From NCBI RefSeq assembly GCF_021602345.1, contig NZ_BQID01000004.1, positions 248,001-312,000 on the forward strand: a stretch of 64,000 nt of DNA, written 5' to 3'. This DNA is from Pseudomonas pharyngis (lineage in GTDB: Bacteria; Pseudomonadota; Gammaproteobacteria; Pseudomonadales; Pseudomonadaceae). Positions 29,056 through 43,220 of the stretch are shown here, in pieces. Below the pieces are notes generated by a model, which saw only the letters and a program-made list of their open reading frames with translations, ran no database searches and was not told where the DNA came from. A program made the position numbers and the translations under genes. Positions within the stretch are counted from its first letter, which is position 1; each line of letters begins with the position of its first letter.

Positions 29056-29274
29056 ATGTCGAAAGAAGACAGCTTCGAAATGGAAGGCACTGTCGTCGAC
29101 ACCCTGCCCAACACCATGTTTCGTGTGGAGTTGGAAAATGGGCACGTCGTAACCGCGCATATTTCCGGCAAGATGCGCAAGAACTACATTCGTATTCTTA
29201 CCGGTGACAAAGTGCGCGTCGAGCTGACGCCCTATGACTTGAGCAAAGGGCGTATTACTTACCGCGCTCGCTAA
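29056..29274 (+). CDS. infA: Translation initiation factor IF-1
   Basis: This 72-residue S1/OB-fold protein binds the ribosomal A site during initiation. The sequence [20 protein letters not shown] and the end [12 protein letters not shown] are the canonical forms, and the length is exact. It has its own promoter and a terminator 13 bases downstream. Confidence 0.97.
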
Positions 29275-29286
29275 TCAAGTCAATAC

Positions 29287-29317
29287 AAGACGCCCGGCTT
29301 AATGCCGGGCGTTTTTG
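29287..29317 (+). terminator. Rho-independent terminator of infA
   Basis: The hairpin ACGCCCGGC-ttaat-GCCGGGCGT is followed by TTTTTG. It directly follows the infA stop codon. Confidence 0.9.
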
Positions 29318-29345
29318 TTTGTCTGGGTTTTGGGCTTGTGCTTGA

Positions 29346-30165
29346 GTTTTGGGGGTATATCCGTTGCTGCGGTAACGGCTTCTTATGGTTTCGCTCTTAC
29401 AGCGAGTCCCTTTTTCAAACGCCAAAAAGGAACCAAAAGGCTTTTGCCCCGGCGTACGGCACTTCGCTTAGGCTCAGTGTTCCCTCGCTACGGTGTCCAC
29501 CAGGGGGCATCGCCTACGGTTTGCTTCGCTGCACCTCGTCTCGATGTATGCGGCTTCGCCGCACGGCGCTACGCGCCTACCCCCTGATGGACACCTCCGC
29601 TCGGCCTGCCGAAGGGACTAAAGATCAAGAGCCAGATCAAGAGCCCCTCACCCTAGCCCTCTCCCGGAGGGAGAGGGGACCGACCGAGTTGATTGGGAGA
29701 GTTGTGCCGACGTGCAATACCGCGTTGAACTCAGGCTTTGAAAAGCACAAAAAACGGCTCCCTCTCCTCGGGGAGAGGGCTGGGGTGAGGGGTAAACCCA
29801 CCACAAAAACCAAAGCCGAACACGCCCCGCTCCTCCCCACTCAAAACGATGAGCGTTAGCTCGAGTACCGCTTTTGATCGCAGGGCCCGTCGGCAGGCTG
29901 AGTGGAGGGATTGATCCGGGGGTGGGAGCGCAGCGACCGTTTGGCGAAGCCAAACACATCGAGAGGAGGTGCAGCGAAGCAAACCGTAGGCGATGCCCCC
30001 GGATCAATCCCGGAGCGAAGGAACCCGAGCCACAGCGAGGGCCGTACGTCAGGGTAAAGCCTTTTGGGTTACCTTTTCGGCGTTTGGAAAAGGTGACTCG
30101 CCGTAAGGGCGAAACCCTAAGAAGCCATTACCGCAGCAACGGATATGCCCCCCCCAAACCAAAAC
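29346..30165. repeat. Large imperfect inverted-repeat element (about 0.8 kb)
   Basis: The left arm (about 29346-29640) and right arm (about 29865-30165) are imperfect inverted copies along nearly 300 bases. The outermost match is GTTTTGGGGGTATATCCGTT against the inverse of the right end, and a long inner match contains GGGGGCATCGCCTACGGTTT. The central 220 bases hold a second, nested inverted pair built on CCCCTCACCCTAGCCCTCTC. Short open frames inside are spurious-looking. The unit fills most of the gap between infA and clpA and resembles long intergenic repeats known in fluorescent pseudomonads. No transposase is present. Confidence 0.82.
29645..29800. repeat. Nested inverted repeat inside the 0.8 kb element
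   Basis: CCCCTCACCCTAGCCCTCTC at 29645-29664 and its inverse ending in GGGGTGAGGGG near 29799 flank about 110 bases. Each half also folds on itself (CCCTCTCCCGGAGGGAGAGGG on the left). This is the well-known short palindromic type of Pseudomonas, inserted in the loop of a larger palindrome. Confidence 0.72.
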
Positions 30166-30176
30166 CGCAGACAGCA

Positions 30177-30200
30177 AAAAGGCGCCCAAAAGGCGCCTTT
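30177..30200 (-). terminator. Rho-independent terminator of clpA
   Basis: AAAGGCGCC-caaaa-GGCGCCTTT is followed on the minus strand by a T-run. It lies 25 bases after the clpA stop. Confidence 0.87.
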
Positions 30201-30224
30201 CGCTTTACAACAGACCAACAACCA

Positions 30225-32495
30225 TCAAGCCATTTCCGCGGTGGTCTCGAAGTCAAACGTCAACTCACCATCCTTGATGTCGATGTGAACCACACCGCCA
30301 TGCTCGGCCAGCTCGCCAAACAGAATCTCCTCCGCCAGCGGACGCTTGATCTTGTCCTGGATCAGGCGCGCCATCGGACGAGCGCCCATGGCCGAATCGT
30401 AACCACCGGCCGCCAGCCAACTGCGCGCCGCATCGGTAACTTCCAGAAGCACCCGCTTGTCTTCCAGTTGCGCCTGAAGCTCGGTGAGGAACTTGTCCAC
30501 CACGCTTTTGATGACCTCGTGACTGAGGCGACCAAATTGAATGATGGTATCCAGGCGGTTGCGGAATTCCGGCGTGAAGCTCTTCTTGATCACTTCCATC
30601 GCATCGGACGAGTGGTCCTGATGGGTGAAACCGATCGAAGCACGTGCCGCCGTTTCAGCACCGGCGTTGGTGGTCATGATGACGATCACGTTGCGGAAGT
30701 CCGCCTTGCGCCCGTTGTTGTCGGTCAGCGTACCGTGGTCCATCACCTGCAGCAGCAGATTGAAGACTTCCGGATGCGCCTTCTCGATTTCATCGAGCAG
30801 CAATACGCAATGCGGTTGCTTGGTGATCGCTTCGGTCAACAGACCGCCCTGGTCGAAACCGACGTAACCCGGAGGTGCACCTATCAGACGCGATACGGTG
30901 TGGCGCTCCATGTACTCGGACATGTCGAAGCGAACCAGTTCGATCCCCAGCGCCTTGGCCAATTGACGCGCGGCTTCGGTTTTACCGACACCGGTCGGCC
31001 CTGCGAACAGGAACGAACCAACAGGCTTGTCGGGCGACTTCAGACCGGCACGGGACAGCTTGATCGCAGTCGACAGCGAATCGATCGCCGCGTCCTGACC
31101 GAACACCGTCAGCTTCAAGTCACGCTCCAGATTACGCAGCAGTTCCTTGTCGGAGCTGGTGACATGCTTCGGCGGAATCCGCGCGATTTTCGCAACGATG
31201 TCCTCGACTTCAGAGACTTCGATGCGTTTCACGCGCTTCTCGACCGGTTGCAGACGCTGGTACGCGCCTGCCTCGTCGATCACATCGATGGCTTTGTCCG
31301 GCATGTGCCGGTCATTGATGTAGCGCGAAGCCAGTTCCGCAGCGGCGCGCAGCGACTCATCACTGTATTCGATGTTGTGGTGCTGTTCGAAGCGACCTTT
31401 CAGGCCACGCAGGATACCGATGGTGTCCTCCACCGACGGCTCGACCACATCGACCTTCTGGAAGCGACGTGCCAGGGCACGGTCTTTTTCGAAGATGCCA
31501 CGGAATTCCTGGAACGTGGTCGAGCCGATGCAGCGAATGTCGCCAGACGACAGCAGCGGTTTGAGCAGGTTCGAGGCATCCATGACGCCACCGGACGCAG
31601 CACCCGCACCGATGATGGTGTGGATTTCGTCGATGAACAGGATCGCCTGCGGACGTTTTTTCAGTTCATTGAGCAACGCCTTGAAGCGCTTCTCGAAGTC
31701 ACCGCGATACTTGGTGCCCGCGAGCAGAGCACCCAGATCGAGTGAGTAAACGACGCTGTTGGCCAGCAGGTCCGGCACCTGGTTGTCGACAATGCGCTTG
31801 GCCAGGCCCTCGGCAATCGCGGTTTTACCCACGCCCGCCTCGCCGACCAGCAGCGGATTGTTCTTGCGACGACGCGCCAGAATCTGCGCGACACGCTCGA
31901 CTTCCGTTTCACGCCCGACCAGCGGATCGATCCGGCCCTGGCGTGCGAGTTCGTTGAGATTGCTGGCATAAGCGTCCAGCGGATTGCCTGAAGAAGAAGA
32001 CTCACCGCCCTCGTCGTCCTGCATATCTTGTTCACCTTCAGAGTGATCGCCATGCCCCGGCACTTTGGAAATGCCGTGGGCGATATAGTTGACGACATCA
32101 ATGCGTGCAACGCTCTGCTGTTTCAGCAGGAACACCGCCTGACTCTCTTGCTCACTGAAGATTGCAACCAGCACGTTGGCGCCGGTTACTTCGCGTTTGC
32201 CCGAGCTCTGCACATGAAAGACAGCACGTTGCAGTACACGCTGGAAGCCCAGGGTTGGCTGGGTTTCACGGTCCTCGTCATGAACGGGGATCAGTGGCGT
32301 GGTGGAGTCGATGAACTCCTGCAGGTCGTGCTTGAGTTTGTCGAGGTTTGCGCCGCAGGCACGCAATACGGTGGCGGCAGCCTCATTGTCCAATAGGGCC
32401 AGCAGCAGGTGTTCGACGGTCATGAACTCATGACGTTTCGAACGTGCCTCCTTGAAGGCAAGATTGAGGGTGACTTCGAGCTCGCGGTTTAACAT
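30225..32495 (-). CDS. clpA: ATP-dependent Clp protease ATP-binding subunit ClpA
   Basis: This 756-residue AAA+ unfoldase feeds substrates to ClpP. The N-domain (about 1-140) binds ClpS. D1 has Walker [16 protein letters not shown] (about 215) and D2 has [15 protein letters not shown] (about 495). The ClpP-contact loop is IGF in [15 protein letters not shown]. The length equals the family norm. It lies 30 bases after clpS and forms an operon with it. Confidence 0.96.
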   Translation of the reverse strand: MLNRELEVTLNLAFKEARSKRHEFMTVEHLLLALLDNEAAATVLRACGANLDKLKHDLQEFIDSTTPLIPVHDEDRETQPTLGFQRVLQRAVFHVQSSGKREVTGANVLVAIFSEQESQAVFLLKQQSVARIDVVNYIAHGISKVPGHGDHSEGEQDMQDDEGGESSSSGNPLDAYASNLNELARQGRIDPLVGRETEVERVAQILARRRKNNPLLVGEAGVGKTAIAEGLAKRIVDNQVPDLLANSVVYSLDLGALLAGTKYRGDFEKRFKALLNELKKRPQAILFIDEIHTIIGAGAASGGVMDASNLLKPLLSSGDIRCIGSTTFQEFRGIFEKDRALARRFQKVDVVEPSVEDTIGILRGLKGRFEQHHNIEYSDESLRAAAELASRYINDRHMPDKAIDVIDEAGAYQRLQPVEKRVKRIEVSEVEDIVAKIARIPPKHVTSSDKELLRNLERDLKLTVFGQDAAIDSLSTAIKLSRAGLKSPDKPVGSFLFAGPTGVGKTEAARQLAKALGIELVRFDMSEYMERHTVSRLIGAPPGYVGFDQGGLLTEAITKQPHCVLLLDEIEKAHPEVFNLLLQVMDHGTLTDNNGRKADFRNVIVIMTTNAGAETAARASIGFTHQDHSSDAMEVIKKSFTPEFRNRLDTIIQFGRLSHEVIKSVVDKFLTELQAQLEDKRVLLEVTDAARSWLAAGGYDSAMGARPMARLIQDKIKRPLAEEILFGELAEHGGVVHIDIKDGELTFDFETTAEMA

Positions 32496-32525
32496 AGCTT
32501 CACCTCATACCCAAGTGGTCGGCGA

Positions 32526-32909
32526 TTAACCGTCCTTCTCGATTTCACAGAGTAGCGGATGCTGGCTTTCCCTGGCGTACTGGTTGACCTGCATGGCCTT
32601 TGTCTCGGCGATGTCGCGGGTAAACACTCCACATACTGCCCGCCCTTCTGTGTGGACGGCCAGCATGACCTTGGTCGCCAGCTCGCGATTCAGGTTAAAA
32701 AACACCTCGAGCACTTCGACGACGAAATCCATCGGTGTGTAGTCATCATTGAACAAAACCACCTTGTACATCGGCGGCGCCTGTAACGCAGGCTTTGCTT
32801 CCTGAACAGCAACGCCTGCCGAATCGTCGTCGTGCTCCTGTGGAAGATCCTTTTGGAGAAGCGGGCGATCCTGATTGAATGTTAGTCGAATCTGGCTGAT
32901 TGCATGCAT
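32526..32909 (-). CDS. clpS: ClpA adaptor ClpS
   Basis: This 127-residue adaptor delivers N-degron substrates to ClpAP. The binding pocket is formed around [20 protein letters not shown] (about 48-67), followed by [20 protein letters not shown]. The N-terminal tail is about five to seven residues longer than the usual form (extra LLQKDLPQE stretch). The gene is divergent from cspD and upstream of clpA. Confidence 0.95.
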   Translation of the reverse strand: MHAISQIRLTFNQDRPLLQKDLPQEHDDDSAGVAVQEAKPALQAPPMYKVVLFNDDYTPMDFVVEVLEVFFNLNRELATKVMLAVHTEGRAVCGVFTRDIAETKAMQVNQYARESQHPLLCEIEKDG

Positions 32910-33133
32910 GGAAAGAAAGGTTCGTCAGTTGTGCAAATACAGTGGTGGGGGCGGCTTGACACGTTTTCAACTCCGACTGCCCGGTCACCTTGACTATCGG
33001 GAAAACGGTGTTACAACCAATAGAACCCACAGTGGGGAAAAAAGATCCGCGGAGTCAATCTTTTTAACGGATTCGACTGCGGATGAATTGGATGATACTC
33101 CAGCGATGGAGACTGTTGCAGAGGGATTTGAGC

Positions 33134-33427
33134 ATGGCTGTCGGCAAGGTGAAATGGTTCAACAATGCCAAGGGGTTCGGTTTCATCAATACCAAATCCC
33201 ACGAGGGGAGGGACGAGGATGGCAAGGAGATCGATTTCTTCGCCCACTATTCCGCCATCAAGATGGACGGATACAAAACCCTGAAGGCCGGACAGGAGGT
33301 TAAATTCGACATTGTGCAAGGGCCCAAAGGCCTGCACGCAACAAATATTCAGAATGTCGACGCCGCGAAAGATGCCGCCTCGGTCGCAGCCGCTGCTGCC
33401 GCTCATCACCAATCAGTGACCAGCTGA
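33134..33427 (+). CDS. cspD: Cold-shock-domain protein CspD-like, with extended loop
   Basis: This 97-residue protein has a cold-shock domain: [14 protein letters not shown] (RNP1, residues 5-18), DFFAHYSAI (RNP2-like), and [10 protein letters not shown]. It carries an extra charged segment of about ten residues between the two motifs ([13 protein letters not shown]), and its C-terminal tail is Ala-rich. CspD inhibits replication in stationary phase in E. coli. The location next to clpS supports the name; the insertion is unusual. The ATG at 33134 is preceded by AGAGGGA. Confidence 0.85.
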   Translation: MAVGKVKWFNNAKGFGFINTKSHEGRDEDGKEIDFFAHYSAIKMDGYKTLKAGQEVKFDIVQGPKGLHATNIQNVDAAKDAASVAAAAAAHHQSVTS

Positions 33428-33453
33428 AGCAATCCGAACACCTGCCAGAAAAC

Positions 33454-33490
33454 AAACCGCCCGGCTCGATCACTCGAGCCGGGCGGTTTC
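33454..33490. terminator. Bidirectional terminator between cspD and icd
   Basis: AAACCGCCCGGCTCGA and TCGAGCCGGGCGGTTT form a long perfect stem with a short loop, with A and T runs on both sides. It serves both convergent genes. Confidence 0.9.
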
Positions 33491-33506
33491 GTTGCAGCCG
33501 TCTTTC

Positions 33507-34763
33507 TTACATATGCTTGATCAGCGCTTCGCCGAAGCCCGAAGAAGACACCAGCGTGGCACCTTCCATCAGACGCTCGAAGTCGTAGGTCACGGTCTTG
33601 GCCTTGATCGCGCCATTGGTGCCCTTGATGATCAGGTCGGCCGCCTCGGTCCAGCCCAGGTGGCGCAGCATCATCTCCGCCGACAGGATCACCGAACCCG
33701 GATTCACCTGGTCCTTGCCGGCATATTTCGGCGCGGTACCGTGGGTCGCCTCGAACATGGCCACGGTGTCGGACAGGTTGGCACCCGGCGCGATACCGAT
33801 ACCGCCCACTTCCGCCGCCAGGGCGTCGGACAGGTAGTCACCGTTGAGGTTGAGGGTAGCGATCACATCGTATTCGGCCGGACGCAGCAGGATCTGCTGG
33901 AGCATAGCATCGGCGATGGCGTCCTTGACGACGACTTCGCGGCCGGTTTTAGGGTTCTTGAATTTCATCCATGGGCCGCCGTCGAGCAGCTCGGCGCCGA
34001 ATTCTTCCTTCGCCACCTCATAGCCCCAGTCCTTGAAGGCGCCTTCGGTGAATTTCATGATGTTGCCCTTGTGTACGATGGTCAGCGACTTGCGGTCATT
34101 GTCCACCACGTACTGCAGGGCCTTGCGCACCAGACGCTTGGTGCCTTCTTTCGAAACCGGCTTGATGCCGATGCCGCAGTCCTGGTCGAAACGGATCTTG
34201 GTGACGCCCATTTCTTCTTTCAGGAATTTGATGACCTTGGTGGCCTCAGGGGAGCCGGCCTTCCATTCGATACCGGCATAAATGTCTTCGGAGTTCTCGC
34301 GGAAGATCACCATATCGACGTCGCCGGGCTTTTTCACCGGGCTCGGCACGCCCTCGAACCACACCACCGGGCGCAGGCAGACATAGAGATCGAGCTGTTG
34401 GCGCAGAGCGACGTTGAGGGAGCGGATGCCGCCACCGACCGGAGTGGTCAGCGGGCCCTTGATGGAAACCACGTAATCCTTGACCGCGTCCAAGGTTTCC
34501 TGGGGCAGCCAGGTGTCCTGGTCATAGACTTGAGTTGCTTTTTCGCCAGCATAAACCTCCATCCAGGAAATCTTGCGCTTGCCCCCGTAGGCTTTCTCTA
34601 CGGCAGCATCAACCACTTTGATCATCACAGGGCTGACGTCGACGCCAATGCCGTCACCTTCGATGAAGGGAATGATCGGGTTATCAGGGACATTGAGAGA
34701 ATGGTCTGCGTTGACGGTGATTTTGTCGCCGACGGCTGGAACCTGAATCTTCTTGTAACCCAT
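33507..34763 (-). CDS. icd: Isocitrate dehydrogenase (NADP+), homodimeric type
   Basis: This 418-residue TCA-cycle enzyme converts isocitrate to 2-oxoglutarate. The substrate loop [13 protein letters not shown] contains the Ser that AceK phosphorylates in E. coli. The NADP site follows [17 protein letters not shown]. The ATG at 34763 begins the conserved [15 protein letters not shown]; 31 upstream codons in frame are not coding-like. It is divergent from idh, a second and unrelated isocitrate dehydrogenase. Confidence 0.96.
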   Translation of the reverse strand: MGYKKIQVPAVGDKITVNADHSLNVPDNPIIPFIEGDGIGVDVSPVMIKVVDAAVEKAYGGKRKISWMEVYAGEKATQVYDQDTWLPQETLDAVKDYVVSIKGPLTTPVGGGIRSLNVALRQQLDLYVCLRPVVWFEGVPSPVKKPGDVDMVIFRENSEDIYAGIEWKAGSPEATKVIKFLKEEMGVTKIRFDQDCGIGIKPVSKEGTKRLVRKALQYVVDNDRKSLTIVHKGNIMKFTEGAFKDWGYEVAKEEFGAELLDGGPWMKFKNPKTGREVVVKDAIADAMLQQILLRPAEYDVIATLNLNGDYLSDALAAEVGGIGIAPGANLSDTVAMFEATHGTAPKYAGKDQVNPGSVILSAEMMLRHLGWTEAADLIIKGTNGAIKAKTVTYDFERLMEGATLVSSSGFGEALIKHM

Positions 34764-37470
<2,707 letters not shown>

Positions 37471-37487
37471 GGTTGTAAAGGGAACAT

Positions 37488-37518
37488 CACAAACCCCGGC
37501 CATGCGCCGGGGTTTGTG
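37488..37518 (+). terminator. Rho-independent terminator of idh
   Basis: CACAAACCCCGGC-catg-CGCCGGGGTTTGTG is a strong hairpin 18 bases after the idh stop codon, followed by TTTC. Confidence 0.85.
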
Positions 37519-37548
37519 TTTCTGCCTTTCGCCCAGGAGATTCAATCA

Positions 37549-37995
37549 ATGCAATGGCTCCCCCACATCACTGTCGCCACTATCGTTGAGGACAACGGCC
37601 GCTTCCTGATGGTCGAGGAACACAAGGCCGGGCGTAACGTGCTCAATCAGCCGGCCGGCCATCTCGATCCGGACGAAACCCTGATCGAAGCCGCCGTGCG
37701 CGAAACCCTCGAGGAAACCGGCTGGGACGTCGAACCCACCGCCGTCATCGGCATTTATCTGTACACCGCCCCGAGCAACGGCGTGACTTACCAGCGGGTA
37801 TGCTTCAGCGCCAAAGCGGTGAAACACCACCCGGATTATCAACTGGACGACGGCATCGTCGGCGCCAAGTGGCTGACTCGCGACGAATTATTGGCCCAGC
37901 GCGATAACTGGCGCAGCGAGCTGATCATCCGCTGCATCGACGATTATCTGGCCGGCAATCGCTTCGGCCTCGAACTGATCCGCCCTTCCCTTTAG
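37549..37995 (+). CDS. nudJ: Nudix phosphatase NudJ
   Basis: This 148-residue Nudix hydrolase has the box GHLDPDETLIEAAVRETLEETGW (about 37-59). NudJ acts on HMP pyrophosphate and nucleoside di- and triphosphates. The order nudJ-mnmA-hflD-purB is the same as in E. coli, which supports the name. I chose the ATG at 37549, with AGGAGA upstream and a typical MQWLPHITVATIVE start. Confidence 0.92.
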   Translation: MQWLPHITVATIVEDNGRFLMVEEHKAGRNVLNQPAGHLDPDETLIEAAVRETLEETGWDVEPTAVIGIYLYTAPSNGVTYQRVCFSAKAVKHHPDYQLDDGIVGAKWLTRDELLAQRDNWRSELIIRCIDDYLAGNRFGLELIRPSL

Positions 37996-38015
37996 CCTTG
38001 AGGCCGTGAGCCTGA

Positions 38016-38021
38016 TAGAAT
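38016..38021 (+). promoter_or_regulatory. Extended -10 element of mnmA
   Basis: TGATAGAAT is an extended -10 (TGn plus TAGAAT) 34 bases before the mnmA ATG. No good -35 accompanies it. Confidence 0.42.
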
Positions 38022-38054
38022 CGCGTCCTTTTTCAAGACACTCATTGAATCCCT

Positions 38055-39179
38055 ATGCGTGATCCAGCCCCTTCTGACACATCCAAGAAGCGCGTCATTG
38101 TCGGCATGTCCGGCGGCGTGGACTCTTCCGTTTCCGCTCTCCTGCTGATCGAGCAGGGCTATGAAGTGGAAGGCCTGTTCATGAAGAACTGGGAAGAAGA
38201 CGACGGAACGGAATACTGCACCGCCATGGACGACCTGGCGGATGCCCAGGCCGTGTGCGACAAGATCGGTATCAAGCTGCACACCGCCAACTTCGCCGCC
38301 GAGTACTGGGACAATGTGTTCGAGCACTTCCTGGCCGAATACAAGGCCGGCCGCACGCCGAACCCGGACATCCTGTGCAACCGCGAGATCAAGTTCAAGG
38401 CGTTCCTCGACTACGCCATGATGCTCGGCGCCGACCTGATCGCCACCGGCCACTACGTGCGCCGCCGCGACATCGACGGCCGCACCGAACTGCTCAAGGG
38501 CCTGGATCCGAACAAGGATCAGAGCTACTTCCTGCACGCCGTCGGCGGCGAACAGATCGCCAAGACCCTGTTCCCGGTCGGCGAGCTGGAAAAGCCGGAA
38601 GTCCGTGCAATTGCCGAGAAATACGAGCTGGCAACCGCCAAGAAGAAGGATTCCACCGGGATCTGCTTCATCGGCGAGCGTCGCTTCAGCGATTTCCTCA
38701 AGCAATACCTGCCGGCGCAACCGGGCGAGATCAAGACCACCGAAGGCGAAGTCATCGGCCGTCACCACGGTTTGATGTACCACACCATCGGTCAACGCCA
38801 GGGCCTGGGCATCGGCGGTCTGAAAGACGCCGGCGACGAACCGTGGTATGTGCTGCGCAAGGATCTGGACACCAACGAACTGATCGTCGGTCAGGGCAAC
38901 AACCATCCGTGGCTGTTCTCCAGCGCCCTGCTCGCTTCGGAAATCTATTGGGTCAACCCGATCGACCTGAGCCAGCCGCTGCGCCTGACCGCCAAGGTTC
39001 GTTATCGCCAGAGCGATCAGGCCTGCACTTTGGAAAAAACTGCTACCGGCTATCGCGCCGTGTTCGACGAGCCGCAACGCGCAGTCACGCCGGGCCAGTC
39101 GGTGGTGTTCTATGACGGTGAAGTCTGCCTCGGTGGCGGCGTGATCGAAGTCGCCGAGCCGTGGAGCGGCCAGGCATGA
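38055..39179 (+). CDS. mnmA: tRNA-specific 2-thiouridylase MnmA
   Basis: This 374-residue enzyme puts sulfur on U34 of tRNA Glu, Gln and Lys, using ATP and TusE persulfide. The PP-loop is [14 protein letters not shown] (18-31). The catalytic pair would be Cys108 ([13 protein letters not shown]) and Cys204 ([11 protein letters not shown]). The donors TusD, C, B and E are encoded 20 kb upstream. It overlaps hflD by ATGA. Confidence 0.96.
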   Translation: MRDPAPSDTSKKRVIVGMSGGVDSSVSALLLIEQGYEVEGLFMKNWEEDDGTEYCTAMDDLADAQAVCDKIGIKLHTANFAAEYWDNVFEHFLAEYKAGRTPNPDILCNREIKFKAFLDYAMMLGADLIATGHYVRRRDIDGRTELLKGLDPNKDQSYFLHAVGGEQIAKTLFPVGELEKPEVRAIAEKYELATAKKKDSTGICFIGERRFSDFLKQYLPAQPGEIKTTEGEVIGRHHGLMYHTIGQRQGLGIGGLKDAGDEPWYVLRKDLDTNELIVGQGNNHPWLFSSALLASEIYWVNPIDLSQPLRLTAKVRYRQSDQACTLEKTATGYRAVFDEPQRAVTPGQSVVFYDGEVCLGGGVIEVAEPWSGQA

Positions 39180-39799
39180 GCCCGACTCAGGAGCAATTGA
39201 CCGCTCTGGGCGGCGTGTTTCTCGCCGCCGTGCTGGTGGACCGGATCGCCAAGACCGGCCAGACCAACGAGGCCGGCCTGAGCTGCATGCTCGGCAGCCT
39301 GCTGGTTCGTGACCCGAAAGACACGCTGGATGTTTACGGCGGCGACGATATCAACCTGCGCGAGGGTTACCGCGCACTGATCGGCGCCCTCGAGCGCGAC
39401 CCGAGCACCTTGCAGCGCGAACCGCTGCGTTACGCGTTGTCGATGCTTGGTCTTGAGCGGCAACTGGCCAAGCGCAACGACATGCTCGACGTGATCGGCA
39501 AGCGTCTGCCGCAGATCCAGTCGCAGGTCGAGCATTTCGGCCCGGCCCACGAAAACGTGATAGCGGCCTGCGGCGCGCTGTATCAGGACACCCTGAGCAC
39601 GCTGCGCCAGCGCATTCAGGTGCACGGCGACATGCGCAACCTGCAGCAGCCGAGCAATGCCTCGAAGATCCGCGCCCTGCTGCTCGCCGGCATTCGTTCG
39701 GCGCGGCTGTGGCGCCAGCTCGGCGGTCACCGCTGGCAGTTGGTCGTGAGCCGGCGCAAGTTGCTCAAAGAGCTGTATCCGTTGATGCGCAGCGAGTAA
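39176..39799 (+). CDS. hflD: High-frequency lysogenization protein HflD homologue
   Basis: This 207-residue, all-helical, membrane-associated protein has a name that comes from interaction with lambda CII in E. coli; its normal function is uncertain. The starting [20 protein letters not shown] and the LRNL-like [28 protein letters not shown] stretch are typical. Translation is coupled to mnmA, and purB follows after 127 bases. Confidence 0.93.
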   Translation: MSPTQEQLTALGGVFLAAVLVDRIAKTGQTNEAGLSCMLGSLLVRDPKDTLDVYGGDDINLREGYRALIGALERDPSTLQREPLRYALSMLGLERQLAKRNDMLDVIGKRLPQIQSQVEHFGPAHENVIAACGALYQDTLSTLRQRIQVHGDMRNLQQPSNASKIRALLLAGIRSARLWRQLGGHRWQLVVSRRKLLKELYPLMRSE

Positions 39800-39839
39800 A
39801 TCGCCGCGCAATAAAAGCTTTGTAGCCTGTAACGCGTAA

Positions 39840-41297
<1,458 letters not shown>

Positions 41298-41318
41298 TCG
41301 ACCGCTTGACCCGTTTGA

Positions 41319-41346
41319 GACGCCCGGCCGCGCCGGGCGTTTTTAT
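41319..41346 (+). terminator. Rho-independent terminator of purB
   Basis: ACGCCCGGC-cgc-GCCGGGCGT is followed by TTTTTATT. It lies 20 bases after the purB stop. Confidence 0.9.
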
Positions 41347-41383
41347 TCCCGTCTGAAAAATGCTTTTTTTCAATAGGTTACAT

Positions 41384-42559
41384 ATGAATCCCGATATTCC
41401 TCTTCAACTTCTGGGTGGTCTTACGGCGCGCGAATTCATGCGCGATTACTGGCAGAAAAAACCACTGCTGATCCGTCAGGCGATTCCTGATTTTGAAAGC
41501 CCGATCGACGCCGACGAACTCGCCGGCCTGGCCCTGGAAGAAGAAGTCGAATCGCGTCTGGTGATTGAGCACGGCGAGCGTCCTTGGGAACTGCGTCGCG
41601 GCCCGTTCGCCGAAGACGAATTCAGCAAACTGCCGGAGCGCGAGTGGACCCTGCTGGTGCAGGCGGTCGATCAGTTCGTGCCGGAAGTCAGCGAGCTGCT
41701 GGAGAATTTCCGCTTCCTGCCGAGCTGGCGCGTCGACGACGTAATGATCAGCTTCGCCGCCCCGGGTGGCAGCGTCGGCCCGCACTTCGACAACTACGAC
41801 GTGTTCCTGCTGCAAGGCCACGGCAAGCGCAACTGGAAAATCGGCCAGATGTGCGACTCCGAAAGCCCGCTGCTGCAACACGCGGACCTGCGCATCCTCG
41901 CCGAATTCCACGAGACCGAAGAGTGGGTCCTGGAACCGGGCGACATGCTCTACCTGCCCCCGCGCCTGGCCCACTGCGGTGTTGCCGTCGATGACTGCAT
42001 GACCTACTCGGTCGGCTTCCGCGCACCGAGCGCCGCTGAAGTGCTGACCCACTTCACCGACTTCCTCAGCCAGTTCCTGACTGACGAAGAGCGCTACACC
42101 GACGCCGATGCCAAACCGGTCAGCGATGACCCACATCAGATCCAGCACGATGCACTCGGCCGCCTGAAAGCACTGCTCGCCGAGCACATGAGCGATGAGC
42201 GCCTGCTGCTGACCTGGTTCGGCCAGTACATGACCGAGCCGCGTTATCCAGAGCTGGTGGTCGGCCCTGAAGAAGTCGAGGAAGAAGACCTTCTTGGCGC
42301 GTTCGAAGACGGCGCCATCCTGATCCGCAACCCGAGCGCACGCCTGGCGTGGTCGGACGTCGATGACGACCTGCTGCTGTTCGCCAGCGGCCAGAGCCGT
42401 TACCTGCCAGGCAAGCTGCGCGAACTGCTGAAGCTGATCTGCTCCGCCGACGCTCTGCACACCGACAACCTCGGTGACTGGCTGAGCGACGAAGACGGTC
42501 GCGGCCTGCTGTGCGAACTGGTCAAACAGGGAAGCCTGGGGTTCGCCGACGATGAATAA
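41384..42559 (+). CDS. roxA: Ribosomal protein arginine hydroxylase (JmjC/cupin, RoxA-YcfD)
   Basis: This 391-residue Fe(II)/2-oxoglutarate oxygenase is of the YcfD type, which hydroxylates an arginine of ribosomal protein L16. Iron ligands are His134 and Asp136 (VGPHFDNYDVF) and His197 (PPRLAHCGVAV). The C-terminal winged-helix part covers about 290-391. I use the ATG at 41384 with AGGTT before it; an upstream ATG at 41360 is possible. It overlaps the next gene by eight bases. Confidence 0.92.
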   Translation: MNPDIPLQLLGGLTAREFMRDYWQKKPLLIRQAIPDFESPIDADELAGLALEEEVESRLVIEHGERPWELRRGPFAEDEFSKLPEREWTLLVQAVDQFVPEVSELLENFRFLPSWRVDDVMISFAAPGGSVGPHFDNYDVFLLQGHGKRNWKIGQMCDSESPLLQHADLRILAEFHETEEWVLEPGDMLYLPPRLAHCGVAVDDCMTYSVGFRAPSAAEVLTHFTDFLSQFLTDEERYTDADAKPVSDDPHQIQHDALGRLKALLAEHMSDERLLLTWFGQYMTEPRYPELVVGPEEVEEEDLLGAFEDGAILIRNPSARLAWSDVDDDLLLFASGQSRYLPGKLRELLKLICSADALHTDNLGDWLSDEDGRGLLCELVKQGSLGFADDE

Positions 42560-42977
42560 GATTCGCGTACGTGTTGCAGACTGGCAAAAGGACAACGCCG
42601 AGATCCGCCGCATTCGCGAAACGGTCTTCATTGCCGAACAATCGGTTCCACCCGAGCTTGAGTGGGACGCCGATGACGCTACGGCGGTGCACTTCCTGGC
42701 TTTCGAAGGCGACTTTCCGATCGGCACCGCCCGCCTTTTACCCGACGGACATGTTGGCCGGGTTTCGGTGCTCAAGGACTGGCGTGGCCTGAAGGTCGGC
42801 GATGCGCTGATGCAAGCGGTCATCGCCGAAGCAGAGGAGCGCGGACTGAAGCAGCAGATGCTCAGCGCCCAGGTTCAGGCCACAGCGTTCTATGAGCGTC
42901 TGGGTTTCAACCTGGTCAGCGAGGAATTCCTCGAAGCCGGGATTCCGCATGTCGACATGGTTCGTCACTCGGCATAA
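42552..42977 (+). CDS. GNAT-family N-acetyltransferase
   Basis: This 141-residue GNAT protein has FIAEQSVPPELEWDADDA in its N-terminal part, acetyl-CoA motif VLKDWRGLKVGDALMQAVI (about 75-93) and AFYERLGFNLVSEEF. Members next to roxA-type genes are common in Pseudomonas. The substrate is unknown. Its start lies inside the end of roxA (eight bases), so translation is coupled. Confidence 0.9.
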   Translation: MNKIRVRVADWQKDNAEIRRIRETVFIAEQSVPPELEWDADDATAVHFLAFEGDFPIGTARLLPDGHVGRVSVLKDWRGLKVGDALMQAVIAEAEERGLKQQMLSAQVQATAFYERLGFNLVSEEFLEAGIPHVDMVRHSA

Positions 42978-42992
42978 GTCCGCGTCGCGGCA

Positions 42993-43085
42993 TTCGCGGG
43001 CAAGCCCGCTCCCACAGGAGACCTCCAGCGAACACAGATTTTGTGCCCGGCAGAGATCCAATGTGGGAGCGGGCTTGCTCGCGAA
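42993..43085. repeat. REPIN (paired inverted REP elements)
   Basis: TTCGCGGGCAAGCCCGCTCC at 42993-43012 and the inverted TGTGGGAGCGGGCTTGCTCG at 43062-43081 flank about 45 bases. The core differs from the REPIN at 7.5 kb (GGGC versus GAGC), so the two come from different subfamilies. Confidence 0.9.
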
Positions 43086-43220
43086 GAGGCCCTCCAGAAC
43101 ACCACAAAACGCTCTGCCATTTTCGGATGCCGGGGCGTTTTGCTGTCTACGATTCAACTTGCCCCACCCCGGGCCGACAAACTGGCAATATCAAGCCTTT
43201 CGAAAGCGGAGATAACGGAC

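Noticed and set aside
29302-30007. Several 80-185 codon frames in the infA-clpA gap
   Set aside because: They are translations of repeat DNA. The same type of peptide would appear at every copy of the element, and they lack ribosome sites.
29874-31745. 623-codon plus-strand frame across the repeat and clpA
   Set aside because: It starts in the palindromic element and then runs antisense to clpA. No domain was seen.
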